A stretch of 64,000 bases of DNA from Piscinibacterium candidicorallinum (GTDB lineage: Bacteria; Pseudomonadota; Gammaproteobacteria; Burkholderiales; Burkholderiaceae_C). The stretch covers positions 2,976,001 to 3,040,000 of the forward strand of contig NZ_CP180191.1 of the NCBI RefSeq assembly GCF_047549485.1, written 5' to 3'. Below are positions 18,272-24,917 of this stretch, piece by piece; position 1 is the stretch's first letter, and every line of letters starts with the position of its first letter. The notes under the pieces were generated by a model. That model was not told the DNA's origin and made no database searches. It saw only the letters and a list, made by a program, of their open reading frames with translations. The position numbers and the translations under genes were made by a program.

Positions 18272-18315
18272 CACCAAGCAAATGGGCCACCCGAGGGCGG
18301 CCCATTTGTTTGGTG
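18272..18315 (-). terminator. Long stem-loop, probable original terminator of the tRNA-Ala gene
   Basis: A 17-bp stem with one mismatch (CACCAAGCAAATGGGCC on one side) and a 10-nt loop. Its right arm runs into the left attachment repeat at 18311. Before the element inserted, this hairpin would have lain directly after the CCA end of tRNA-Ala on the minus strand, so it was probably the tRNA terminator. It is now about 8.5 kb away from that gene. Confidence 0.65.
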
Positions 18316-18333
18316 GAGCGGAGGAGGATCGAA
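18311..18333. repeat. Left attachment site (copy of tRNA-Ala 3' end)
   Basis: 23 bases identical to 26785-26807, which is the CCA end and part of the T-arm of tRNA-Ala. Similarity stops immediately after, as expected for a tyrosine-recombinase crossover core. Confidence 0.85.
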
Positions 18334-18449
18334 GTCTCTTCACCGTCCCGGAGAACTAGTATCCATGCGGCTTTCCGGCAGGCGGCTCGTTGCGGCTGGC
18401 ACAGAAAAATGGCACAGTGGCATAGTACTCGACTAGTTGAAGACCGCGC

Positions 18450-19268
18450 ATGACCGTAGATTGGTTCAACGTCATTAGCCTACTTATCGGCGTGGGCGTG
18501 TCTTACGTCATCTTCAGACTACAGACGAAGACGGTTTTGCCTAGCTACGGGTTCAGGGCTGTAGGCGCCCTGGGTAAAGACGAATACCACGACCCCGTTC
18601 TACAAACGGCTGCCAGCGACCTAGTCATGACGTACAAGGGCGAGGTAGTGCCGCGTCTGGCCGTTGCAGAAATTGTTTTCTGGAACGCAGGCAACGCCCC
18701 CTTACGTGGTGACGATGTCTCCAAGTCTGAACCCGTGCGGTTGATCCTGCGCGACGAAGGCCGAATCCTGGAAGCTAGGATCATCAAGACTGCCGGGGTT
18801 GGCTGTGGCTTCAAGCTTGAGCCGCTATCAGACAGCCATCCGGGCGAAGTCCCACTGTCTTTTTCGCACATGAATCCCGGCGACGGGTGTGTGCTTCAAG
18901 TGCTTCACACAGCGCCAAGCTGGGGGGTCTATCTAACAGGCGGACTTGTAGGCACCACAATCAGTTTCCGCCCAATCGGCTGGCGCGGCCTTAGACATCG
19001 GAGAAACTTACGACTCCCTATCACCTTGATCGCAGCGAGTAGCTTCCTGCTTTTCGCAGCGATCGCGCCTACCTCGACCTTGGACGCATTACGAGAGAGC
19101 ATTGGTGTCTCTGCTGTCAGCGAAGGTACCAGGCAGATGGCGTCGCGAATCGCCGTAGGTGTGATGGGACTAAGCATGATCTTTCTTGGCGCCTACGCAA
19201 TCTGGCAGGGCCGCGATAGGTCTGCTTCTGTGCCTAAAGGTCTTCTAGGAGATGACGGCGAAAGGTAG
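18450..19268 (+). CDS. Hypothetical membrane protein, element cargo
   Basis: Not recognised. The 272-residue protein has an N-terminal membrane segment (FNVISLLIGVGVSYVIF) and a soluble middle of about 150 residues with beta-rich character. Two C-terminal membrane segments follow (LPITLIAASSFLLFAAIAP and a stretch starting RIAVGVMGLSMIFLGAYAIW). Its codon use is more AT-rich than the neighbouring chromosome and the rest of the element, which suggests separate acquisition. It is the first gene inside the left attachment site, a usual place for cargo. No ribosome-binding site is clear. Confidence 0.6.
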   Translation: MTVDWFNVISLLIGVGVSYVIFRLQTKTVLPSYGFRAVGALGKDEYHDPVLQTAASDLVMTYKGEVVPRLAVAEIVFWNAGNAPLRGDDVSKSEPVRLILRDEGRILEARIIKTAGVGCGFKLEPLSDSHPGEVPLSFSHMNPGDGCVLQVLHTAPSWGVYLTGGLVGTTISFRPIGWRGLRHRRNLRLPITLIAASSFLLFAAIAPTSTLDALRESIGVSAVSEGTRQMASRIAVGVMGLSMIFLGAYAIWQGRDRSASVPKGLLGDDGER

Positions 19269-19375
19269 CTCGCGTTGATGCCGCCACCCTGCACCCCGTC
19301 CACTTAGCCTATACCCATTCCTGACGTCAGCCACCCACCCCGGAAACCGTCAGATTGGGGTCAGTCTCCAATTTC

Positions 19376-19404
19376 TTGACAGCAATAGGAGCATGGTCTA
19401 GAGT
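19376..19404 (+). promoter_or_regulatory. Promoter of the serine recombinase gene
   Basis: TTGACA at 19376-19381 and TAGAGT at 19399-19404 are separated by 17 bp and end 27 bp before the recombinase ATG. The -35 overlaps a short inverted repeat (ATTGG…CCAAT around 19354-19373), which might be an operator. Confidence 0.6.
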
Positions 19405-19431
19405 TCATCCTGACACTTTTCGGAGTTCAGC

Positions 19432-20019
19432 ATGAATGCCTCGACCGCCCGCCGCATTGGCTACCGCCGCGTCTCGACCGTGGATCAGTCCACCGCCCGT
19501 CAGCTCGAAGGGCTCGCCCTGGATTCGATCTACGAAGACAAGGCGTCCGGCTCGGACACGAACCGTCCGCAGCTCCAAGCTCTCCGCAACCCCAAGAGCG
19601 CGATCCTGCGGCCAGGAGACACGCTCGTCGTGCATTCGATGGACCGGCTGGCGCGGAACCTCAAGGACCTGCGCACCATCGTTGAGGAGCTCACGGATCG
19701 GGGCGTCCGGGTCGAATTCGTTCGCGATTCCATGACCTTCGAGCCGGGCCGGGACGCCCGGTCCATGCTGCTACTCCAGCTCCTCGGGGCCGTCGCGGAG
19801 TTCGAGCGGTCCATGATCCGGGAGCGGCAGCAGGAAGGCATCGAACAGGCCAAGGCGCGAGGGGTCTACAAGGGGCGCAAGCCGTCCCTGACGCCCGAGC
19901 GGGTCCAGGACCTCAAGGCCCGCGACGCGGCTGCGGGAGGCAAGGGCCGCACCGCGCTGGCACGAGAGTTCGGGATCAGCCGGGAGACGCTGTACCAGTA
20001 CCTGAAGGCAGCGGCCTAG
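19432..20019 (+). CDS. Serine recombinase (resolvase/invertase family)
   Basis: Small serine recombinase of 195 residues. It starts RRIGYRRVSTVDQSTARQ with the catalytic Ser in YRRVST. LVVHSMDRLARNLKDL carries the conserved Arg residues, then come the LLLQLLGAVAEFERSMIRERQ helix and a C-terminal helix-turn-helix (ALAREFGISRETLYQYL). It is complete for the resolvase/invertase type. A GGAG site precedes the ATG. It may resolve element multimers or invert a segment; no paired crossover sites were identified with confidence. Confidence 0.93.
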   Translation: MNASTARRIGYRRVSTVDQSTARQLEGLALDSIYEDKASGSDTNRPQLQALRNPKSAILRPGDTLVVHSMDRLARNLKDLRTIVEELTDRGVRVEFVRDSMTFEPGRDARSMLLLQLLGAVAEFERSMIRERQQEGIEQAKARGVYKGRKPSLTPERVQDLKARDAAAGGKGRTALAREFGISRETLYQYLKAAA

Positions 20020-20076
20020 CAGGCAGCTCCGACCGGGGCGGATTGGCGCGGCGGACCCTCCCCGCTCCCGCTCCGC

Positions 20077-20105
20077 TATAACTGATACTGTGCAGAAAAA
20101 CAGTA
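20077..20105 (+). promoter_or_regulatory. Perfect LexA (SOS) box over a promoter
   Basis: TACTGTGCAGAAAAACAGTA at 20086-20105 fits CTGT-N8-ACAG with symmetric flanks (7-bp arms ATACTGT/ACAGTAT). A -10 hexamer, TATAAC, lies at 20077-20082, directly 5' of the box, so transcription would begin inside it. LexA boxes of this form control SOS genes in beta- and gammaproteobacteria. The gene that follows opens with a GTG at 20090 within the box. Confidence 0.8.
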
Positions 20106-20479
20106 TTCAGACCCTCTTTACCGTCCAGGCGCAGCGCCATCGCGGCCGTCCGATCAGCACGGGCCGCAGGGGCGGCATCTACCAGGGCGTCCTGACGATC
20201 CGGGACCTCAAGGACCCGCACCTGAACCGCGTGGCCCGATGTGCCGAGCTGGCAGACCCAGGCAACCGGCTGCCCCTTCTGCCCACGCTGATTGATGCTC
20301 AGGTGGTGCATATGACCCCGGCGATCATGGTCATCAGCGGCTGGGAGCGGCTGCCCGATAACCGGGGCGAGATGCAGGGCTATCAGCAGACGTGGTGGTG
20401 TTCGCTGGCGCAGCCGAGCGCGGAGCCGGGGCAGCCTGCGCGTCCGACCTTCGGCCCGAACGAGACCCGGATCGGGTGA
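20090..20479 (+). CDS. Hypothetical protein under LexA-type control
   Basis: Not recognised; up to 129 residues. The first usable start is GTG 20090, inside the SOS box and close to the predicted transcription start, so the message may be leaderless. A later non-ATG start cannot be excluded. The middle (STGRRGGIYQGVLTIRDLKDPHLNRVARCAELADPGN) and the part with MVISGWERLP and QQTWWC look like a compact beta-rich fold. The position and SOS site suggest a role in induction or mobilisation of the element. Confidence 0.55.
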   Translation: MQKNSIQTLFTVQAQRHRGRPISTGRRGGIYQGVLTIRDLKDPHLNRVARCAELADPGNRLPLLPTLIDAQVVHMTPAIMVISGWERLPDNRGEMQGYQQTWWCSLAQPSAEPGQPARPTFGPNETRIG

Positions 20480-20522
20480 GCCCCGGCCCGGTTCGAGGGG
20501 GCCGATGGGGGGAACCTGCGAG

Positions 20523-20588
20523 CGCGGGCAGGGCGAAGCGGGGTCGCGGAAGTCCAGGAGGTTTTGGAGGTCTGCGGGCCTCCTGGAC
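20523..20588. repeat. Element-internal 34-bp repeat (copy 1) and adjoining hairpin
   Basis: Bases 20523-20556 (CGCGGGCAGGGCGAAGCG…CGGAAGTCCA) recur with few changes at 21213-21246. Both copies lie after a plus-strand gene. The first copy runs into a perfect 10-bp stem, GTCCAGGAGG (20552-20561) with its complement at 20579-20588. The rest of the 20480-20720 gap has no supported gene. Confidence 0.6.
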
Positions 20589-20751
20589 GTTGTGTGGCTT
20601 TCGCCCGCAGCTCGCAGGTGTGCGTGGATGTCGCGACGGAGCTACAGCATCTCGGCGCATCTTTTCTATTGAGGACTTGCCTCGGCATCATCTGCGCGAG
20701 TGACGCTTTGGATGGAGGTCGTCTGTGGTTTTCGGGTTCCTTCGCAGCGGT

Positions 20752-21168
20752 ATGGATCGTGGGCTAGTAGCGCTGATGCGTGGAGAGATGGAGTCCACGA
20801 GATTGTTCATGCTGGACCTGCCGCTGCCACAGCAACATGAGTTTTGCGAAACCCTCTGCAAAGCCTATCAGGACTACTACCGCGAACTCGGGGGGTTTGA
20901 TTGGGCGCGAACCGAGGGCCTTCAGGCTTTGGCGAGAGAATGCCGAAAGCGGGCTAACGCACAGAAGCCCTTGAGCGAAGTCCGAAGCCGGGCACTAAAT
21001 CTGCTCGGCTGCTACTTCGACCTCAAGGGCAACCCATACACCACGCAAGACGATTGGCAAGCAATTCAATTCTTCATGAAAGCGGTGTTTGACCACAACG
21101 AGCGTCGCCTTGCGCTCGAAGAAAAAAACAGAGCCTCAGACACACGGCCAGGCTCTGCAAACTTCTGA
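20752..21168 (+). CDS. Hypothetical protein, element cargo
   Basis: Not recognised. The start is uncertain: GTG 20725, ATG 20752 and ATG 20776 are all in frame; I list ATG 20752 (MDRGLVALMRGEM). The predicted protein of about 138 residues is helical and charged, with a Cys near the middle (FCETLCKAYQDYYRELGG) and no membrane segment. Its base composition is milder than the flanking GC-rich repeats. It ends shortly before the second copy of the 34-bp repeat. Confidence 0.55.
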   Translation: MDRGLVALMRGEMESTRLFMLDLPLPQQHEFCETLCKAYQDYYRELGGFDWARTEGLQALARECRKRANAQKPLSEVRSRALNLLGCYFDLKGNPYTTQDDWQAIQFFMKAVFDHNERRLALEEKNRASDTRPGSANF

Positions 21169-21212
21169 CCCCCGCCCGGCCTTGCAACCGGGGTGCGGGG
21201 GGATTCCAGGAT

Positions 21213-21246
21213 CGCGGGCGGGGCGAAGCGACCTTGCGGAAGTCCG
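21213..21246. repeat. Element-internal 34-bp repeat (copy 2)
   Basis: About 27 of 34 bases match 20523-20556, with the changes clustered in the centre. It lies between the converging genes 20752-21168 and 21255-21578, so it may include a bidirectional transcription stop. Confidence 0.55.
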
Positions 21247-21254
21247 GCCAGTTT

Positions 21255-21578
21255 CTAAGCCGCCCGGCCCGTGCTGCGGTCGAACAGGATCAGGTTTCCC
21301 CGGCGCAGGTCGAACGCATCGCCGTTGCGGTAGCGGACCTGCTGCCAGCGCCCCGCGCCTAGGAGCAGTCGCGCCACGATGGCGGGCCGGTGCCCCGGCA
21401 GATCGACCATCGGAACCGGCCGACCGCCGCTTCTGCCGACCGTCCAGGTAGCCGACTCCCCCAGGGTCTCCAAGCGCTGCCAGTCCCTCAAGTCCAGGGC
21501 GCAGCAGCTCAACAGCCCCAACCGGAAGGCGACGGTCTGGGAGTCCGGGAAGTAGTGGAGTTCTCGGCTGCCTCGCAT
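21255..21578 (-). CDS. HNH-like small protein (degenerate), paralogue of 22789-23304
   Basis: 107 residues from ATG 21578, preceded by ACGGAGGACACC. The C-terminus (ARLLLGAGRWQQVRYRNGDAFDLRRGNLILFD; R-Y-R-N-G, D-L-R-R-G-N-L) has the layout of the HNH/AP2-HNH segment that normally reads V-D-H-I-N-G…N-R-R-E-N-L. The catalytic Asp-His pair is replaced by Arg-Tyr, so nuclease activity is doubtful and DNA binding more likely. The same replacement pattern (E-Y) occurs in the paralogue upstream. Confidence 0.6.
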   Translation of the reverse strand: MRGSRELHYFPDSQTVAFRLGLLSCCALDLRDWQRLETLGESATWTVGRSGGRPVPMVDLPGHRPAIVARLLLGAGRWQQVRYRNGDAFDLRRGNLILFDRSTGRAA

Positions 21579-21732
21579 GGTGTCCTCCGTTGAATCAGGC
21601 CCGATTCCGGGTGCCGTGTTTCCGGTCCGGTGGGCGGAAAGTTGGTGGACCGACCGGCTGGAAACCCAGCACTGGCGCGGTTTTCCGCCCTTCCGCCCCC
21701 TATAAGACAAGCGGAAAACCGGAAAACATCCT

Positions 21733-21757
21733 GTCTGGGAGACGATGCCTCCCAGAC
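21733..21757 (-). terminator. Stem-loop terminator of the rep operon
   Basis: A perfect 9-bp stem, GTCTGGGAG/CTCCCAGAC, lies 12 bp after the helicase stop. On the minus strand it is followed by AGGATGTTTTCC, a short T-run, consistent with a rho-independent stop. Confidence 0.6.
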
Positions 21758-21769
21758 TCCGCGCCCCTC

Positions 21770-22792
21770 CTAGAAGTCCAGGCTTCGGTTCGGATTGCCG
21801 ATCTCCTCGCGCAGCGCCTTGGCCTCCTTGAAAGCTCGGTCCATCTCGACCTCGCGCATCAGCTCAGCGGCGAGGATTTCGCGCTTCAGCTCATACGCTC
21901 GTGTCTTCTGCAATCCGATGGCCTTGCCCGCCTCCTCCACGTTGATCCACTTGCGGGAGCGGATCGCCTGCGCCAGCGCGGCGGCCTGGGAGTGCTCGGA
22001 CGGTCCATGATCCCAAGCAGCGCGGCTAGCGTCGGCGCGGAGCCGAACCCGCTTCTCGACGGTCGCCTCGTTCGCGCCGCCTCGCGTCTTCTGCCAGACC
22101 ATCGCCACGTCCATCAGCCCGGCCGGTGCGCCCGGCGTGGGCTTCAGGCCGACGATCCAGGCGAACGTGGTGGCGATGTTGCTGGTACCCCGGTAGTTCT
22201 CTCCACCCTTGCTGGCGTGGTGGACCACGAAGGGCGTGCAGCCCTGCTGCCGCAGCTTCTGCACTAGGTCCATAACCGGCTTGATGGCCGCTGCGGAGTT
22301 CTCGTCCTCCACGGTCGCCAGTGTGCTCAGGTTGTCCAGGATCACCAGAGCAGCCCCGCACGCCTTGGCCTGCGCCAGGATCAGCGCGTGCCCCTCCGGC
22401 GTGCTTAGGTCCGGGAACTGCACGTCCGGCCCGTGGCAGTCCCGCGCCAGGAAGTGCAGGCGGCCAAGCGCCTGTGCGTCGATCGGCGGGTTCGTGGCGT
22501 GGCGCAGCAGCTCAAGCCGCTCGACCAGATCGCCCCGGTCCATCTCCCCGTCCACATACAGCACGGGGCGCGGCTCGGGTGCGGTCCAGCCGAGCACCTC
22601 CACGCCGCCCGCCACGGCCAGCGCGGCGCTCATTGCGACCTGGGACTTCCCGGCCCCGGTGGGTGCCCAGAGGAGCACCGCGTCCCGCTCGCGCAGCCAG
22701 GGCGCGAGGATCATGGCGCGGGGTACGGGGGGATTGCTCAGCAGGTCTGCGGCAGAAACCGTGCGCAGGGTGTCGAACTGCTGAAAGCTCAT
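21770..22792 (-). CDS. RepA/DnaB-like P-loop helicase of the element
   Basis: A 340-residue RecA-fold ATPase: Walker A LLWAPTGAGKSQVAMSAALA near residues 41-60, DGEMDRGDLVERL, Walker B ALVILDNLSTLA, the sensor-like TPFVVHHASKGGENYRGTSN and a C-terminal helix-turn-helix-like region. This order is typical of RSF1010 RepA-type hexameric helicases and related AAA_25 proteins of plasmids and phages. Its start overlaps the upstream HNH-like gene by 4 nt. With the repeat array upstream, it implies autonomous replication of the excised element. Confidence 0.82.
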   Translation of the reverse strand: MSFQQFDTLRTVSAADLLSNPPVPRAMILAPWLRERDAVLLWAPTGAGKSQVAMSAALAVAGGVEVLGWTAPEPRPVLYVDGEMDRGDLVERLELLRHATNPPIDAQALGRLHFLARDCHGPDVQFPDLSTPEGHALILAQAKACGAALVILDNLSTLATVEDENSAAAIKPVMDLVQKLRQQGCTPFVVHHASKGGENYRGTSNIATTFAWIVGLKPTPGAPAGLMDVAMVWQKTRGGANEATVEKRVRLRADASRAAWDHGPSEHSQAAALAQAIRSRKWINVEEAGKAIGLQKTRAYELKREILAAELMREVEMDRAFKEAKALREEIGNPNRSLDF

Positions 22793-23304
22793 ACCCGAGC
22801 CTCCGCGCTGCGCAGGATGGCGGGGGCCTCGCGGACCGTCTTGGACCGTTCACGCAGCGCCTGCCACCGGCCGCGCAGGTAGGCGGCTTGCAGCTCTGGG
22901 CTGTGCGGGTAGAGGTCCTGAGCCGCCTCGATCGCATCGCGGCGCTTGCCGCCCTTGCGCAGGCGCAGGGTCAGGTTCTCCCGGCGCAAGTCCAGGCGCG
23001 AGCCGTTGCGGTACTCAACTTGCTCCTCCGGACGGGCACCGAGGATCAGCCGGGCCACGGTCAGCAGGTTGCTGCGGCCTTGCAGGCGAACGTAAGGGTT
23101 GCCCTGCCCGCTAAGGTTCAGGAACCAGCGTCCGGTGTGCCCGGCTGCTTGGAGGGCCTCGAAGTCGCGGCGGTCAATGAGGGCCACGCTGCCGTCTTGG
23201 AGTCGAACGCCGGTCACGGTGTCCGAGACGGTCAGGAGGTCGTTGCGCTCCGCGCTGCGGCGGGGCTCGGGGGAGAGGCTTGCGCCTTCTTCGGTGTGCT
23301 TCAT
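22789..23304 (-). CDS. HNH-like protein coupled to the RepA-like gene
   Basis: 171 residues, first gene of a two-gene unit with the helicase (ATGA overlap at 22789-22792). The middle has SVALIDRRDFEALQAAGHTG, followed by GNPYVRLQGRSNLLTVARLILGA and then VEYRNGSRLDLRRENLTLR. This is the order of an HNH homing-endonuclease-like domain in which the central D-H has become E-Y. A C-terminal helical part follows. It may be a DNA-binding initiator or regulator acting at the adjoining repeat array. That role is inferred only from position. Confidence 0.6.
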   Translation of the reverse strand: MKHTEEGASLSPEPRRSAERNDLLTVSDTVTGVRLQDGSVALIDRRDFEALQAAGHTGRWFLNLSGQGNPYVRLQGRSNLLTVARLILGARPEEQVEYRNGSRLDLRRENLTLRLRKGGKRRDAIEAAQDLYPHSPELQAAYLRGRWQALRERSKTVREAPAILRSAEARV

Positions 23305-23477
23305 GGTGGGTCTTTCAGGGTGAACACGCCCGCCCCGGTGTCCGCGCTCAGGCGGCCGGGGGAAGGGCTGGGTTGTGGGTAGGAGGGGGATGCGGGCGCG
23401 AAGGCGCCAGAGGCAGGGCCACGCAGGTCAGCGGGCGTGGCGGATCAGCGGAGCGTCCGGGAAGTCCGGGCGATCAT

Positions 23478-24270
23478 GGGGTCTCTACTCTGTGGAAGGT
23501 GAACTTTCAGTGCTTCGGAACGGCTAAATCCTTATAGGGTTCTCTACCCTGCCAGCTTCGACTTTTCAGGTGCTCCTAAACGCATAGGGTTCTCTACCCT
23601 CCGGGTGTTGACTTTTCAGACACTCCGAAACACGAGGACCTTCCTGCATTGCTTTGGGGTTCTCTACCCTGTACGTGGTGAACTTGTTTACGTCGCCCGG
23701 CTATGGGGTTCTCTACCCTGTAGCGGGTGAAATTTTCAGGGTTTCGTAATGACCGAAACGCATAGGGTTCTCTACCCTGCGCCACCTGACTTTTCAGGCA
23801 CTCCGAGATGCCAGGACCTTCCCGGATTTCTCTGGGGTTCTCTACCCTGTATGTCCTGACTTCTCAGGCACTCCGAAACGCCCGCGATCTACCGCCGTGG
23901 CCGGTTCCCGTCAGAGGCAGGACCTTCCCGGATTTCTCTTGGGGTCTCTACCCTGCGAGTGTTGACTTTTCGGGCACTCCTAAACGCCAGGACGTTTCGG
24001 GGCTTCTGTGGGGTTCTCTACCCTGTGCATGGTGAACTTTCAGGCACTCCGAAACGCCAGGAGGCGCAAGCCGACTAGGCCGAAGCGAAGCGCACGGAAA
24101 GGACCTTCCCGGACTCCACGCCTTCCTGGACAGTCGGCGACAGTCGCGGCCGCATGGGGTCCTCTATCCTGCGCCATCTGACATTTCAGAGGCGGTCCGA
24201 CCGTAGGGTCCTCTTACTCTGTACAACGTGAGTTTTCCGGACCGTTCAGGGCATAGCGTCCTCATTCTCT
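23478..24270. repeat. Array of twelve phased inverted-repeat boxes, candidate iteron/origin region
   Basis: The box AGGGT-TCTCT-ACCCT (5-bp arms, 5-nt loop) or a variant starts near 23478, 23536, 23586, 23656, 23705, 23764, 23834, 23941, 24010, 24156, 24205 and 24254. The last three and the first are degenerate. A second box, TGACTTTTCAGGCACTCCGA or TGAACTTTCAG, follows each by a fixed gap of about 8 bp. Spacings cluster at 49-50, 58-59 and 69-70 bp, steps of about one DNA turn. All boxes point the same way, and no coding sequence is credible across the 800 bp. It lies directly upstream of the HNH-like/RepA operon. Confidence 0.85.
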
Positions 24271-24370
24271 AGCGGGTGACTTTTTGGTCCCTAGAAGCCC
24301 TCGACCGCCCGGACAGCTATTACCCCTTGCCTCCGGGAGATCGAGGCTCCTAGGCCCCTTTGCGCCCCTC

Positions 24371-24808
24371 CTAGCGGCCCATGCCTGCCGCCTCAAGGAT
24401 CGACCGAACCGGGAGGCCCGAGAGCAGGTATTGCAGCCAGTCGCCCCGGCCGATGATCCGTCCGGTGCAGTCCATCGCCAAGAAGCGGCTGCCCGGCTCC
24501 TCGGTGCGCTGGATGGTCAGGACCGGCCCGGCACACAGCAGATAGTCCGCCATCCCCTCGGGCTCCCGGCAGATCGCGGCCCATTCGGCTCCGGTGTCTT
24601 CCCCGGTGCGCTCGTCTTCCAGGCGCCCGAAGATCAGGGTCAGGGTATCGGCCAGGGGCACGGGGGAGCCGGTGGCCTGCGCGTGGGTCCGGGCAAGATT
24701 CTGGGCTGTCTGGGACATCCGGTAACGGAACAGGCGAAGCCGGGCGCGGTCATCGTCCGTGAAGCCGGGAGCGGCGGTAGCGGGGGTGTCGATCTGTGCG
24801 TGGTTCAT
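24371..24808 (-). CDS. Hypothetical protein, element
   Basis: Not recognised; 145 residues starting MNHAQIDTPATAAPGFTDDD. It has a helical N-terminal half (RLRLFRYRMSQTAQNLARTH) and a C-terminal half with a short beta-like region (RFLAMDCTGRIIGRGDWLQYLL). It lies between the integrase and the repeat array on the same strand as both the integrase and rep genes. Codon use is GC-rich, like the rest of the element backbone. It could be an excision factor or regulator, but no motif shows this. Confidence 0.6.
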   Translation of the reverse strand: MNHAQIDTPATAAPGFTDDDRARLRLFRYRMSQTAQNLARTHAQATGSPVPLADTLTLIFGRLEDERTGEDTGAEWAAICREPEGMADYLLCAGPVLTIQRTEEPGSRFLAMDCTGRIIGRGDWLQYLLSGLPVRSILEAAGMGR

Positions 24809-24917
24809 AGTGCTGCTTGGGTGCTCAAGGATGGCGGGGCGTCATTGATCCGGGGATGCCCCATGCCCGGTGTCCAGACGGCGCGAGCCGACCGGAGCGA
24901 AACCAGACAAAGGGGCG

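Noticed and set aside
18200..18276. A tRNA gene ending in GTTGCACCA
   Set aside because: The T-loop-like and CCA parts are present, but no 5' acceptor strand, D-arm or anticodon arm can be paired in the 75 bases upstream.
23478..24270. CRISPR array
   Set aside because: Repeats are spaced unevenly and the DNA between them is itself repetitive, not unique spacers; no cas genes are present.
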